Positions 23,122 to 35,113 of a stretch of DNA of 64,000 nucleotides are shown here, piece by piece. Source of the stretch: Phytophthora quininea (Eukaryota; Oomycota; Peronosporomycetes; Peronosporales; Peronosporaceae); the NCBI GenBank assembly GCA_011947345.1, contig JAAVTG010000051.1, forward strand, positions 466,882 through 530,881. The letters are read 5' to 3'. The notes below the pieces were generated by a model. It did no database searches. It saw only the letters and a list, made by a program, of their open reading frames with translations, and was not told the origin of the DNA. Within the stretch, counting starts at the first letter, position 1; each line of letters begins with the position of its first letter. Position numbers and translations under genes: made by a program.

Positions 23122-24457
23122 TCATTCAATAGCGATGGGCGATTGTTTCGATCCGCCCTTGGCATCGGGCTCTGCTCGTTTCGCCCTCTTCATCGCAGCT
23201 TCCCCGGCCTTTTGCCGAGCTGTGGCACCACTCGTTTGGCTGTCTTCATTGATCGTAAAGGTGCCCAGTAGCCCGAAGTGATCCGACGGCCACAGACCGT
23301 CGGCAATCTTCTCTTGCCCAACAATGGAGATCTCGTCGAACACGCAGCCAACTTCACTAGAGGCACTAGGAGCCGCATAAAAGTACATGCGATCTAGTCG
23401 ACTACGGAACGCTCGACTTGTTACTAGTGTATTGCGGGTGCCATCAAACGTGTACCCGTTCTCCTCCGTATTACCGGGCACCGACAGCCACAGGTCCTTC
23501 CATCCACCAGGTAAACCCATGGTTGCTAAATCCACATCGTCACTAGACTTACCATCAAACTCTTCACCTTGCAGCTCACAAGACTTCCTCTGTGCCACCT
23601 TCTTTTCGTCACTCGCAGTCGACTCCGCATCGACGAAACATTTCTCATGAAACCACACTCGAATTTCCATCGTCTTCCCTCCAGCAACACGGTCTTTCAT
23701 CATCTTCCCCACTCGAACCGCTCCTTTGGCGATACTATCACTACAAATTCTGCATTTGGATCTGCCACTCTTTGCTAACTCTACATCCACGTCCACGTAA
23801 CGTCGATCCAGCAGCTTCATGTCTGCCTTCATTAAGTTGGTGTCACCCATGAACACTGCACCCAGACAGACACAGTTTTGTGCTCTGGGTCTTTTGTCTC
23901 CTATGATTCCTACTTGACCGTCGTCACTGTCCACGTTCACCACCCGATCTCTTAGCACAGTCAAACTCTCCTTCAATTGGGACACTCTGGGGCCTGCAAA
24001 TTGAGGAAGACTCTCCAAATGGGAAGTCCCCACAAATAACGTTTTGCCAGGTACAGCTTCCACCTGCATCAGGACCAGTTCTCGTCCCATCCCTGTATTA
24101 GCGAAGGGGTGGGTCTCCAGGGCCTTGACGGGCAACGCACTGAAAAGCGCCACGAAATACGTCTCTTGGAACGGAGGCGCCGTGTCCACACTGCAGTCAT
24201 AGTACTTGGCCCAACGCTAATATCAAAAACACCCCGAGCAAAAATGAATAAAACCCACGTCATGAAAACAATAAAACCCAACGTGGGGTTTATCCTCGTA
24301 CTTGGCTCTTGAGCATCGCCAACGCCTCACGCGTGACCTCCTGGAAGCCAATCACCGCCGGACGCATGTGCTCCACCAAGCGGCCGATCGCCTTCATGCG
24401 CACGGAGCGCGCCACCTCGTCGAAGAAGAGGTTGAACGTCAGGATCCGCAGCTTCAT
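23122..24457 (-). CDS. TDP2-like endonuclease/exonuclease/phosphatase with inserted PARP-type zinc finger
   Basis: Two exons, 24457-24302 and 24216-23122, across an 85-bp intron give 416 residues. The fold is that of tyrosyl-DNA phosphodiesterase 2, which frees topoisomerase II from DNA 5' ends. Catalytic motifs are present: TFN (N9), GFQEV (E40), GTSHLES (118), GDTNL (176-180), SRLDRMYFY (about 326) and PSDHFGLL (D364, H365). Between GDTNL and the DLW motif sits an extra segment, AKSGRSKCRIC ... VWFHEKCF, with C207, C210, H242 and C245. That is a PARP-type zinc finger, a reader of broken DNA ends. The C-terminus is Lys-rich and may be a nuclear signal. No frame break. The gene is divergent from a CRN gene 143 bp away. 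Confidence 0.85.
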
Positions 24458-24600
24458 ATCGAATTTGTTGGTTGAAAAGCTTATTGCGATTTTCGCGTTG
24501 AGATTATTTCAATGTAATTTTGCATTTTGAATTTGTGCTTTCGATTGATGCTTTGTCCGTAGGTGTCAAACTCATTCTAAAACATGCCAGTGCAACGAAG

Positions 24601-25963
24601 ATGGTGGTAAAGCTGCTCTGTGCGATCATTGGGAAGACGAATGCGTTTGTCGTGAACATCGATACGAGCGCTTTGGTGACGGAATTGAAGGATGCAATCA
24701 AAGACAAGAACAAAGCGAGAATCAGGTGCGATGCAAGCGACCTGCGGCTCTTCTTGGCCAAGAAGGATGACGAGTGGGTGCAGTACAACGAACTAGGCTC
24801 AATAAGCAGCACTGACGACCTGGAACTGTTGGAAGTTCCAAGAAAGCTCAAGAATGTTGGATTATCCGAGAGAACAATCGCTCCGCCTCCAGCAATGGGC
24901 AATCCTGTGATGGCGAGGAGGAACAAGAAGATGATGTGATCTATGTGCACGTGCTGGTGCAAATTCCGATGGTCCTGAAGAGGAGGGTACGGGCGTGACA
25001 GCGACCGCAATGAAGAGAGGATGCAACGATGCCCACAACACAGATTCCGAGACTCTACCGAGTGTTTATGACATTTCCTCGTGTACAGTTGGCAAAGCAA
25101 AAGGGCTCCGTAGGCGACTGAGCTACCAATATGCGACTATCGGCGCTGAAGTGGATGTCGATGACGCGATTGATGGCTTTCAGTGGATTGACAATCTGGC
25201 GGAAGACCATGATAACCAGCGTGCAGGCTACAAAGAGTACTTGTACGAGCATTTGACTGGGGTATTGAATTCCGAAGATCCGTCGGCAACAACGGGACGA
25301 CATTCTCGAAGACTGAAGCCGAAGTTCTACCTGAAGGACGTAGCACACAACAACCACGTACTCGACACCAGCGCCCCCACCCAAAGCCCCTTTACAATCA
25401 AAGGGACAGCAGACCTGCTGATCGTGGATGAAATCGCACAACAGAATAACGATATTTTTGCTGGTCTTCGGTTCGTGGTCGGGCTCAAGAAAGGTATCCC
25501 CGATCAAAGTGCGCAAGTGCAAGCTCTTCTCCAGTTAATAGCTGCCGACTTGAAATCTGAGGGGAATAGTGCTCCTGTCGCGTTGCTCACCAACTTGAAT
25601 GATTTCTGGCAGTTCCGATACTTCACGGCAGAACGAACGATAGCAAAATGCACGCTCAGATGTCCGTCCCATGGATTCGCGACGATTAAAGACATCTTGC
25701 AGCAGCGCAACAAGCCTACACAAAGAGGACATTTCGCAATGCCACAGAGTGAGTTGACAGAGCCTCTCCCAAAGCGTATGAAGCTCGATTTGCTTGTTGC
25801 TTCGAACGATGCAGCAGCTGAGATGCTGGAGAGATACGAACTCATGTCTGACGGGCTGAGCCCCGACTCTTTGGTGGCGAGACGAATGGAATATGCTTTC
25901 GGCATGGTTCGTGATATGCCGGTTAACTATGGAGTCGATGTTCCGGAAGGAATGTACTCCTAA
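24601..25963 (+). CDS. Crinkler (CRN) effector with LRLFLAKK leader (frame broken)
   Basis: CRN proteins are secreted by oomycetes and act in host nuclei. ATG 24601 starts the typical leader, with LRLFLAKK at residues 48-55, and the HVLV motif that ends the CRN leader module lies at 24948-24959. The leader frame stops at about 24939 and HVLV is one frame away, followed by another frame change before the C-terminal domain (about 24995-25963). That domain has GTADLLIVDE, FVVGLKKG, QVQALLQLIAADL and VALLTNLNDFWQF, which follow the order of a PD-(D/E)XK nuclease core. The acidic residue expected before LKK is Gly. I do not assign a named CRN subfamily. As given the gene is broken between leader and C-terminal domain. 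Confidence 0.85.
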
Positions 25964-26157
25964 CTGGATGCATGTGTGCATCGAGAGCATGAGTATGGCG
26001 CATTTGTGCGAACAGTCTTCTTCACAACAGTCTTTTGAGGAGTCATTCAAGCACTAGCGTTAGTTGTGGTCAATGACATCCGCAAGTTTGTTTTCGCAGT
26101 GTTGTTTTTGTTGTTACACTTTCTCTGGTGTTGGTCTGTGCATTTTTACGTGAACAA

Positions 26158-29100
26158 CTATCTCGTCTGATGGTTCACAAAGCGTAGCGCCAGCAGCGAT
26201 AGTAGCCGAAGTACAGCGATCCAAAGCACGAGAATTCCACAATTGCTCCAGATCTCGCTGTGTTTGACTAGAAAATTGACCTCCAGATATTCTTTGACCG
26301 TGATTCCTTCCGGCAGATTTGGAGGTGTGCCAGCCATGGTTTGGCATCCACGTTCGCTACCGGTTCCGTCAGTTGGACAATCACCAAACACAACGGCGGT
26401 GAGACTGGCGAATGCATATTTGTGCGGTGTAATGTCGTGGAGCCACGTGTATCCGCGAGGAATCGACACGGCCGGAGGATTAAAGCCCGTGAACAGAATA
26501 CAGATCGTGTTGAGGAGCACCATGAACACAGAGGCCACCTCCAAACTCGGCAGCAAATATCCCAAAATTGGCCGAAGTAGGCCATCAACAGCACAATTAC
26601 CGACAGATTGAACCAGAAGGTGAAGAACTCAGCGACGCCCGAGAATCCAACCATGGGGTAGAAGATCGCCATGAACAGCAGCGACGTGCCGAAGCAGTAC
26701 GGAATCTCGACCAACGTAGCACCGACAAAATACCAGAACGCATTGTACGTTTGGGCAGCTCGCTCGCTGTAGAACGACGCCAATTCCTTGCAAGTAATGG
26801 GGATCACGCCGCTGAAGGTGATGAACGTCATGTTCACGGCCCCCATGTAAATCATTCCAAGGCCGGAGTTAACGCCTTGATACGACAAGTACTCGATGTC
26901 GACGTAGGCGATGCCCAGCGACAAGCTCAGGACGATAGACACGATAATGCGCGTCAGATTGTAAGACGGCGTCCGCCAATACGTCACGAAGAACCTTCTC
27001 GTCACGAACACCGCTTGCGTGAAATTGCTCGCAGCACGTTTTCGACCGAATTCCAGTGCTGACACAGACGCGGATGGATGACCCACACCCTCGTGATCCA
27101 AGTTCTTGGCGAGCTGACGAGATCGCTCGCTCGCTTTGAATGCTGCCACAAAATCCGTCTTGTCACCGGCATCGTTGCCCACACCAGCGCCGATCACCTC
27201 CAGCATCCACGTTGCCGGATTGGAGTCCATCTCCAACGTCTTGACACCATCAATTGCTTCAAAATACTCGACCATCTTCGATGCGTTGATGCCAAGGTCT
27301 CCGAAGTACACCATCTCGCCGCCACGTTTCAACAACAGCAGACTGTCGAAGACACTAAACACCACCGCTGAAGGCTGGTGAATCGTACACACAATCGTTC
27401 GACCAGTGTCCGCCACCTTGCGAACGCCGTCCATGATCAGCTTGGCCGACCGAGCATCCAACCCGCTCGTCGGTTCGTCCAGGAACAACACACTCGGCTG
27501 GGCCGCCAACTCCACGCCGATCGTCAGTCGCTTCATCTGCTCCGTCGAACTGCCGCGGATGATCTGGTCGGCGATCGGATGTAGGTCCAGCAGGTCGAGA
27601 CACTCGTTCACCGAGTCGTACTTCTGACTGTCGGGGATGTCGGCATCCTGCCGCAAAAACGCACTGAACGTCAAGGCCTCGCGGAATGTGGACGCGTCCG
27701 AGTGGATATCCATTTGCTCGCAGTACCCGGTAGCTCGACGGATGGCGAGTTCGGTGGCAGGGTGTCCATTGAGCAGAATCTGCCCGCTGATCTTACCTCC
27801 AGTTTTCGCCCAGCGATGACGTCCATGAGTGTGGTTTTGCCAGCACCTGACGATCCCATCAGTGCCGTGATGGTTCCTGGTAATGCGAATCCACTGACAC
27901 CCTTAAGCAGGTCGATGGATTGCTTGGAGTTTGCAGGATCCGGGACGGAATACCACAAGTCCTTGAAAGCGAGTGTGACAGGGGTGAATGACTTATGTGT
28001 TGCTTCAACAACAGGAATGGATAAGGCACCGGGTGTACCAGTCATTGCTTTTGGAGTTGCCATCAAGCTGTAGGTATCGGTCGGCATTGACTTTTCGCTG
28101 CTCGAGTTATCAGCCTTGGCAAGCGAAACATTTACTGCTTCTTCACGTCTCCAGAACTCCAGTACAGCCCAGGCTAACCCCATGAAGAGCACGTAAACAG
28201 CAACCAAGTAGACGACGCCCAGATACAGCCAAATCCGGCCGGTCGGTACGTCAAAAGTATTCAATGAATACTCGCCCATTGTCATGCCGTACGTTTCGCA
28301 ATAGTTGACGCCGTCGTACTCGCATACCGCAAAGCGCGAGTCCGTGTACTGGTTCACGGCAGCAGCGCGAATGCCCCACGCCTGAGGACTCATCCAGTAC
28401 AGCCAGATCAAAAGTCCGGGATCATTCCCTTGGTGATCACGAAGCCGCAGAACAATGTTGAGAAGAACAACGAGAACTGGCTGAATGGGCTAGCAACGTT
28501 CATGTCGGGCATCACCACAGCCAAGAAGAAAAAGTAGGCCGCGAACATCATACTCGTGAGGAATACGATCAGCTCGAAGAAAATATATCCTCCCGCCGTG
28601 GGGACAAACCCGCACATCCAGTAGATAATGGAGCCGAAGATTAAAGTCTCGATCACCGCCAGCGGGATCTGGCTCACCGACGTTGCAAGAACGAACGACG
28701 AAGTTCGAAAGAAATTCGACCCGCGGTGTTTGTTGAAAACGCCTCGAATTGCCATGAAAGTCGGCACCTGGGCCGACTGACCCAACGTGACAAAGTTGAT
28801 CGCCACGTAGATGATACCAATCACCACCTGGGCATCCGTTCATCAAATTGGTAGAATGTGCTCGCATTCAGCAAACCCAACACGATCGACATCAAGAAGC
28901 GGCTTTTAAGCAAGGCGGTATTGCGCAGCGTCACGGTCATCTGACGCCGCATCAGCGTGAGGGTGCCGTCCCAGAAATTCTGGTAAAACTCGGGGCGGGA
29001 ATCCATGTGCTTCTGCTTGTCCACAATCAGCATAGGATCTAGAGGCTCATTCAGGTCACGCATCATTTGTTCGTGAATAGCTGAGCGCTGGAAGAAACTA

Positions 29101-30226
29101 GCATATTCACTCGGCAGAACCGGAACAGTGCCAACTTCGTATTCATGCTGCTTGTTCGTCCCGAGATCCAACAGGAAGTCTGCCACATCGCGGTTTGGAG
29201 GACATTTGAAGCCCAGACTCTCAAAGTATGTCAACGCCTCGGAACGAGGTCCATGATACATCACGTAGCCGTCGTTCAGCAAGACCACGTCGTCGAACAG
29301 CCCAAATACCTCCGGCGAAGGTTGCAGCAGCGAAATCACGATAGTCTTGTTCAACGTCTTGGCCAAACTCTGTTGCGTTGAGATGATGTCGAACGTTGCG
29401 GCACTGTCGAGCCCCGTGCTGATCTCGTCCATCATCATCACGAACTTGTTGCCGAACGCCATTTCACCAGTCGTCACACGCTTGCGTTCACCACCAGATA
29501 CACCACGCAACATGGCATTGCCAAGAATGGTGCCCTGGCAATTCTCGAGGCCAAGTTGCTGAATGACAACATCTGGATAATGTTTGTAGGTGGCGCGGAG
29601 CGCTTCCAATGCGGTCTGGTTCTGCTCAGGGGTTCCATTCGAGTACAGCTTCTCCTCTCTCTTGGAAGCTTCCCACCCATGCACGCATTCGCAAACTCGA
29701 GTGTCTCCTTAACGGTGAGGGTTGGAAAATGGTTGTCGTGTTGGTCGACGAACGACACGAACTGCGGGAGCTTGCCTTTCAGATCGTCTTGTGGTGCACC
29801 ATTGTACGTCACATCACCGTCGATATTCACGCGCTTGCTCTTCTTGAATCTACTACTCAATACCTTCAGCAGAGACGACTTGCCCGACCCTGGTTGACCA
29901 AGCACCAGCGTCATCGTACCAGGCCGTAACACGCCGCTCACATTGCGGAGGATCTCCTTCTTGACGATATGCTGCTTGGCATTCAAGCGAAGAGCAGCCA
30001 TCTTGAGGGTGTTGGGGATCGTCGGCAGCTCCACTTTAGACTGAGCTTCATCCTTCACCACAATGTCCGCTGAAATGGATATATTGCGAAAGCGTACTTC
30101 CATCCTCGGCATCGGCTGCCCCAATGCAGGTTGCACCAGATCCGCAATGTGTTGGTGCAGCGCGATCGGCCCTTCAGCCATCAGCGCCTTGCCACTGTCG
30201 TAGCCAATAACCGGGTCCTTCGTCAT
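26158..30226 (-). CDS. PDR/ABCG full-size transporter copy 4, inverted (five frame breaks)
   Basis: Inverted relative to copies 1-3. ATG 30226 gives MTKDPVIGYDSGKALMAEGP, a typical Phytophthora PDR start; the frame is also open upstream but without family resemblance. NBD1: GQPGSGKSS near 29890, VSGGERKRV near 29490. TMD1, linker and NBD2 (GSSGAGKTT near 27850, LFLDEPTSGLD near 27485-27455) follow. TMD2 ends RFVNHQTR at 26158. Frame breaks near 29690, 28845, 28415, 27805 and 26570, each explained by one missing base. From about 29560 to 28200 it is nearly identical to copy 2, but its first 180 residues, the NBD1 insert near 29640 and TMD2 differ. A recent exchange or duplication between copies 2 and 4 is likely. 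Confidence 0.93.
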
Positions 30227-30474
30227 CGTGTTCGTTGGTAAATTAGCGAGTACCGGTACTAAGATCGAGGTTGTCTCTGGCTGGAGTAGTCGGGAGCTCG
30301 GAAATTCCGAAATGGTGAATGAACTGGTGGTCGCAGCTCTCAACCACATCATCACCGGAGCCACATCAACTGAGGGTCGATTGGCGCGGTGCTATTGGTG
30401 TATTCTGCATAATCTCGTCCAGTGCATCCGATCTCAGATTATGCTGCGGCACCCCATGATAATCGACTAGCATA

Positions 30475-31834
30475 GTGCACCCACCACACATGACAAATCC
30501 TGTCGCCCGCGCCAGATACAAGCTGGTCATTACCGAAGCAATGACAGCACGAGATGTCCAGTCAGCGAAGCGTCGAGCAGAACGCTGGGCGAGACTTAGT
30601 ACGGAGGCAGCAGCAGAACTTCGTGAGCTGGAGTGGCGTCGGATACGGCGCATCATTGGGCTCAATCCTTGGGGGAGCAGATACTGCTGTAGCTCAAACA
30701 TCATGCCTTCTCGACGTATGATGTCGGCCATCGAGCTGTCGGATGCCCACATCAGAGTTGCGTGCGTCTCGGCAGGGTTAATCTCCATCACATCTTCTGG
30801 ACTTGCCCTGGAGCGTGCGAACTACGACGCGTGCTTGTGGAACGGTGGGTTGAGCTCGGCCTGCCATCAGGGGGCTGGAAAAAGCAATTTTCTCTCTGCA
30901 ATTATCGGCTGTGCCGGCAGGGATTTGGACGTTGACGGACCGTGATTGCCAGCATCTCAGTGCCTCTGCAAAGGCCGTCTACATCGAAAGAGTGAACCAG
31001 TTGGAGGAAAGCTCGTGGAGAGTCGGCGCAGCTCTTTACTTTAATGCTGTGTGGCGGTGGCGGGTTTCCCACTTTGACTCGCTGAACGATATGTCGCCGG
31101 CGCACCACCAAGCGCTATTTCGCGCGTGGCTTCATTCTGCCTATCAAACGGTGGCGTATTATCTCCGACAATCTTCACTTCTACCAGGACCTGAACAAGT
31201 AGTGGTTCGCGCACTACGATCTTCGTGGGTACTTTTGGATACCCTACGCGTGGCATCCATCTTCAAGTAGATTCTCTTTTTGATGGCGGCTCCCGTGGAA
31301 ACCCAGGCCCGGGCGGCAGCGGAGCGTTGATCCTTCGTATGAGGCAGGCGTTTGATTCCTTTGAAGTCTGCTCGGTTGTCAGCATGTCCTATGCTGCGAA
31401 AACCACAACCAACAATCTTGCGGAAAATCAGGGCCTCCTGCATGGGCTCCAAGCTGCGGCACTGCATAAGTGCGTACCTCTCCATGTCGTCGGCGACAGT
31501 TTGCTGATCATTCGACAACAACGTTCTCGTACGCCTGCGAGGGCGGCCACTCTCAAACCGTTATACTGGCAAATACGCCGACTTGCGACAAACTTGGTGT
31601 AGTCAATTGGTCACACCATCTTCGGAATTATAACAAAACCGCCGATGCTTTGGCCAGTGTCGCCATGGACTCACGCCGCAGTGCGCAATTCGATCCTACT
31701 CAATTGGGGTCGCTGCACCCGAAATGGGCAAGAGCACTCGCCCATGCTCCAGGTGACGTAGGTCACTGGGCAGAGCACAATCACGCAGAAGGGCTCTCGA
31801 GCTCCAAGGACGGCACGGTGTAAGCTCTCACCGG
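30475..31834 (+). mobile_element. Non-LTR (LINE-type) retrotransposon remnant with RNase H
   Basis: Degenerate open frames end in a retroelement RNase H domain: LFDGGSRGNPGPGGSGALI (31279-31330) with the first catalytic Asp, then NNLAENQGLLHGL (Glu) and VVGDSLLIIRQ (Asp), and a final NYNKTADALASVAMD in a shifted frame near 31625. The region upstream (30475-31270) is rich in Arg/Trp and probably corresponds to the segment between reverse transcriptase and RNase H in Phytophthora LINE-type elements. Reverse transcriptase itself is not present, and neither a poly-A tail nor target-site repeats were found. It is a 5'-truncated, dead copy. Confidence 0.7.
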
Positions 31835-32071
31835 GGCTCCTGGGAACTCTTCATGTGAGAAGCCTGGAGGGACTGCTGGCGGATGATCTAGAGGCATCGG
31901 CCGGGACGGACATTAGAGCGATGATCAAATAGAAAAGTAGATGATTTCTTTAGCCAACGACTTCCTTACAAGACGAAAAAGCAGGCAACAAAAATCATCT
32001 TCGTGTCCAAACGTGCAAGCGGACTTTTAAAGCACCCTTTACTCAGCATATGACATAACACAGGACTTTCA
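31835..32071 (+). other. Short intergenic stretch between element remnants
   Basis: No gene or clear repeat boundary recognised between the LINE-type remnant and the Harbinger-associated frames. Confidence 0.35.
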
Positions 32072-33665
32072 TTGCGCACTCGCACAACAATGCGCACAGC
32101 TCCGCGCCGACACAAGCGTGGTGTTCCTGCGCGCCGCAGTGCAGAGAACGCGACGTTCTATACATCTTTTGGTCAAGACGATAGCCAAGAAGCGATGCAG
32201 CTATCCCCAGCCGGCGCGGGACGCGTCCACACGTCAATCATGACAACTCCACCACCCTCGCTCAACTTGCCAGCATACTACACCCAGTATGAAGAGCACA
32301 ACGCTGGACCAGGCACACAAAGCAGTGATCCGACTTCAGGACCATCCCAACAGAGCCCTGAGGCTTGAGAGCCGCTATACAAGCGGCCAAGACATGCAAA
32401 TCGCCGTTCCGTTGAACCTTCAACTACTCTGAAACCCAAGATTGCCCCCCGGCAAGACAAGGAAGGCTCCCTCATCGATTTCCAAGGTCCACACTACGAA
32501 TGGCTCGACGCCACAGCACCAGGAACATGCAACATCTCTCTCAGACATCTTCGACAACAACTGAGAATGCAGCTCAAACTGCGGCCAAGTCCAAGGCCAA
32601 GCGTACGTCCAAGAAACGGAAGACAAAAGTCGCGAAGGCGCCGCTGGGGAAAGAGTGGAAGAGCATGAAGTGGACGGTGGAGTTGACGTCCCTGGCAATC
32701 CAAGCTCGCTTCACGAATAAGCGAATCTTGAAAATTTTGCTACTAAGAACTCAAACACAAAAGCTCAAAGAGCCAATAGGGAAGATACTGTGAATGTCTA
32801 AAGGAACGCGCTTTGGTTGAGCACGCATGGGGCAGTGATGGACCACGTGACGTCGAAGTGAAGCAGTTCAAGAACAAAATAGATTGTGTGCGAGCTGCTT
32901 ACAAGTCCAAGAGTACCCGCATGCTAGCCACGGGAAACCGCGCTGCAAATGGCAATGACTCTAGCCAGAGCGATGAGCCAGACCGCAAGTATTCCGAAAT
33001 GCCGAATGACTTCTTTCTTGAGGATCCCAATGAAGCTTCGGGCGGCAGCACCGCGGATGGCGAAGGTGGCAGTCGGCATCAGCTCACATGCGATCCAGCA
33101 AATGTACGACCTGCTTATCTGAAACAGCTAGGATATGATCTTGCTGCTTTGTGGCCACTACTGTGCGACGCATTTTCTCGTCGCCCCGGGTGTACGGGTG
33201 AAGCTTTTGTAGAATCTGGGACTGCGGCGAAGACCAGTGATGCCGCCAACGACAGCAGCAATGACGACGAAGCGGAAGGAGAGGATGGCAGCGAATCATG
33301 TGAGTCACCAACTGAAGCCAGAGAAAAGCAAAAGCGGTAGCAAAAAAGAAAGCGCAGCGCAGAAACAAAAGCGGCAAGCCAGCGGTGAAGCGTCCGTTGA
33401 TGCCGTGAACGACACCTTGCGATTGGGTTTCGAAACAATTGAGGGTGTGTTTACAGCTCGCCATCAACCGGCGCAGAGCGATGAAGATATGACGGAGCTA
33501 TTTGGCAGGTTGGTGCCTTCAATTGAAAATGCTAACAACAAGCAGCAATCTACCAACGAAGCTCTCCTTCAAAAAATCACCGGCCTGCATCAGGTTACAC
33601 ACGGACTCTACCAAGAAATCAAGAACTGGAAGGCTGGTGATATTAGCGATGAATGCACGAATTAG
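32072..33665 (+). pseudogene. Harbinger-associated Myb/SANT-like protein, frame broken
   Basis: A chain of plus-strand frames (32072-32368, 32500-32793, 32813-33340, 33237-33665) seems to be one decayed protein. It has a low-complexity Pro/Ser/Gln N-terminus, a Trp-containing helical segment EWKSMKWTVELTSLAIQARF like the Myb/SANT-like domain of PIF/Harbinger elements, an acidic linker (SSNDDEAEGEDGSESC) and a helical C-terminus (FGRLVPSIENANNKQQ). It is convergent with the DDE transposase at 33698-34502, the usual two-gene layout of PIF/Harbinger transposons. The most N-terminal frame may belong to something else. Confidence 0.55.
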
Positions 33666-33697
33666 TCGACTGCTCTTGGTATCGCGGGATCCAGGTT

Positions 33698-34502
33698 TTA
33701 CTCGTTATCGACTTGATAAAAACGATCAGCATAGCCATCACGTTTTGCAATAGCCAGATCAACTTCAGCTTGAGTTCTATCCCAACTATGATTGAACGCA
33801 GTCATGACGTGCCTCGCTTCTCTTCTGGTTTTTGCCACGTCTTCTTGACCATGCTTCGGTTTGAATTGCTTGTCACCGATGTCAATTAGGAGGTTGTGAA
33901 GAACAGCAGCGGCGCAGATCATGCGAGTGTTGGTAGCATGCGAGCGGCGATCAGTGACGCCGTGCAATACTTTGAACCTCGCCTTCAGTTCCCAAAGACA
34001 CACTCAACAAGAATTCGCGTTTGCGAGAGATGGTAATTGTAGCTGCAGCAGAAATGCAGCAACGTCCGAGCAAGTTCCATTGCAAAAACATAGAAAACAA
34101 CAACCACTTACCATCGCTGCTTCCGTGTCAAATGCTTGCCGCCACGTTCGTCAAATAGCACCATCACGAACGGCCACAATTTGAAGCCCACATCACCCAA
34201 CCAATTAATTCCAGGCGGACACAATTCTCTTGCATTTGCACCTAGAACGGTGGATTGATTCCAAATCGATTGATCAGAGTTGCTGCCGCTAAACACTCCA
34301 ATGTAGCGAAATTTCGAGCGGTAATCGACAGCAGCCAAGCAGCTATAGGACGGTTTGCAATCTTGTCATAAAATCTCTGCACAAAACCTTTAGCGAATAA
34401 ATTCTCAGCATATTTTCAACGACTTACCAGGAAGTCCTGCGGTCGTCGCGTTCGTATAAGAGTCCCATCAAAAACGCAGGCCACGTCAGGAAAATCGGGA
34501 GT
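33698..34502 (-). pseudogene. PIF/Harbinger DDE transposase, truncated and frame broken
   Basis: The three catalytic positions of a Harbinger (DDE_Tnp_4) transposase can be seen. The first Asp is in ACVFDGTLIRTRRPQDF (about 34480-34430), the second in NWLGDVGFKLWPFV (about 34200-34160), and the Glu in VECVFGN (34003-34005). RYIGVFSGSNSDQSIWNQS lies between the first two and CAAAVLHNLLIDIGD near the end. Frame changes lie near 34380, 34110 and 34000. The N-terminal part is absent: sequence before the first Asp is replaced at about 34510 by Gypsy-related DNA, so the element was cut. Terminal inverted repeats were not found. Confidence 0.75.
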
Positions 34503-34585
34503 TCAACAAGCCCAGCACAACCAAACCGGCGGCAAGTACAGTCTCCCTCAATATCGAGGAGGATACGGGGGTAGAATGGGATGTT

Positions 34586-35113
34586 TTGGGCCCGACGCCT
34601 TTAAATGCTCCAGGGTTCGACAATAGCAAGCTGGAGCTACGAGTGGCAAAATGTCACAAACAACGCGAAACTCCTATTTACGGGGGCGAACCAAATGAGG
34701 ACATCGAAGTATATGTTCTCAACATGATCAAGTGGTATGCGGCATATGGCTTGTATTTCCGAAACGACCTATTCGATTTGCGTGTCGGAGAGCTGATGAT
34801 GAACCACACAAAAAGGAAAGCCAAATCGTGGTTTCTCCAGGAATATCAAGGAGAGCAACGGTGGAGTCAAATAATCCGCAAGATGAAGCAGAGGTTTGTG
34901 ACAAAATCCCGCCAAGAAGACTTGGTGGCCCAGTTTTTCGACTGTGTTCAAGGCAATCGTCAACTGGATGTGTACAATGATGAATTCCGCCGACTTGCTC
35001 GTACAGCAGGCGTATCTGAGTACATCAAAATTCTTAGGTACAAACAAGGTCTGTCGTCATCACAACTACTGCATCTCCTCAAGACGAAGTCGTTCAAAAC
35101 ACTTGAAAACTGA
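34586..35113 (+). pseudogene. Gypsy gag fragment
   Basis: Retrotransposon gag-type protein, with KSWFLQEYQ, RQEDLVAQFFDC and YNDEFRRLARTAG; it ends at a stop at 35113. A zinc knuckle, CTATRCAETGHTKEHC, lies downstream in another frame at 35227-35274. This is the capsid/nucleocapsid part of the decayed element. Confidence 0.75.

Noticed and set aside
7924..30226. PDR frames read as many small half-transporters
   Set aside because: Adjacent frames continue the same domain without gap or repeat and each switch fits one lost base, so each set is one gene.
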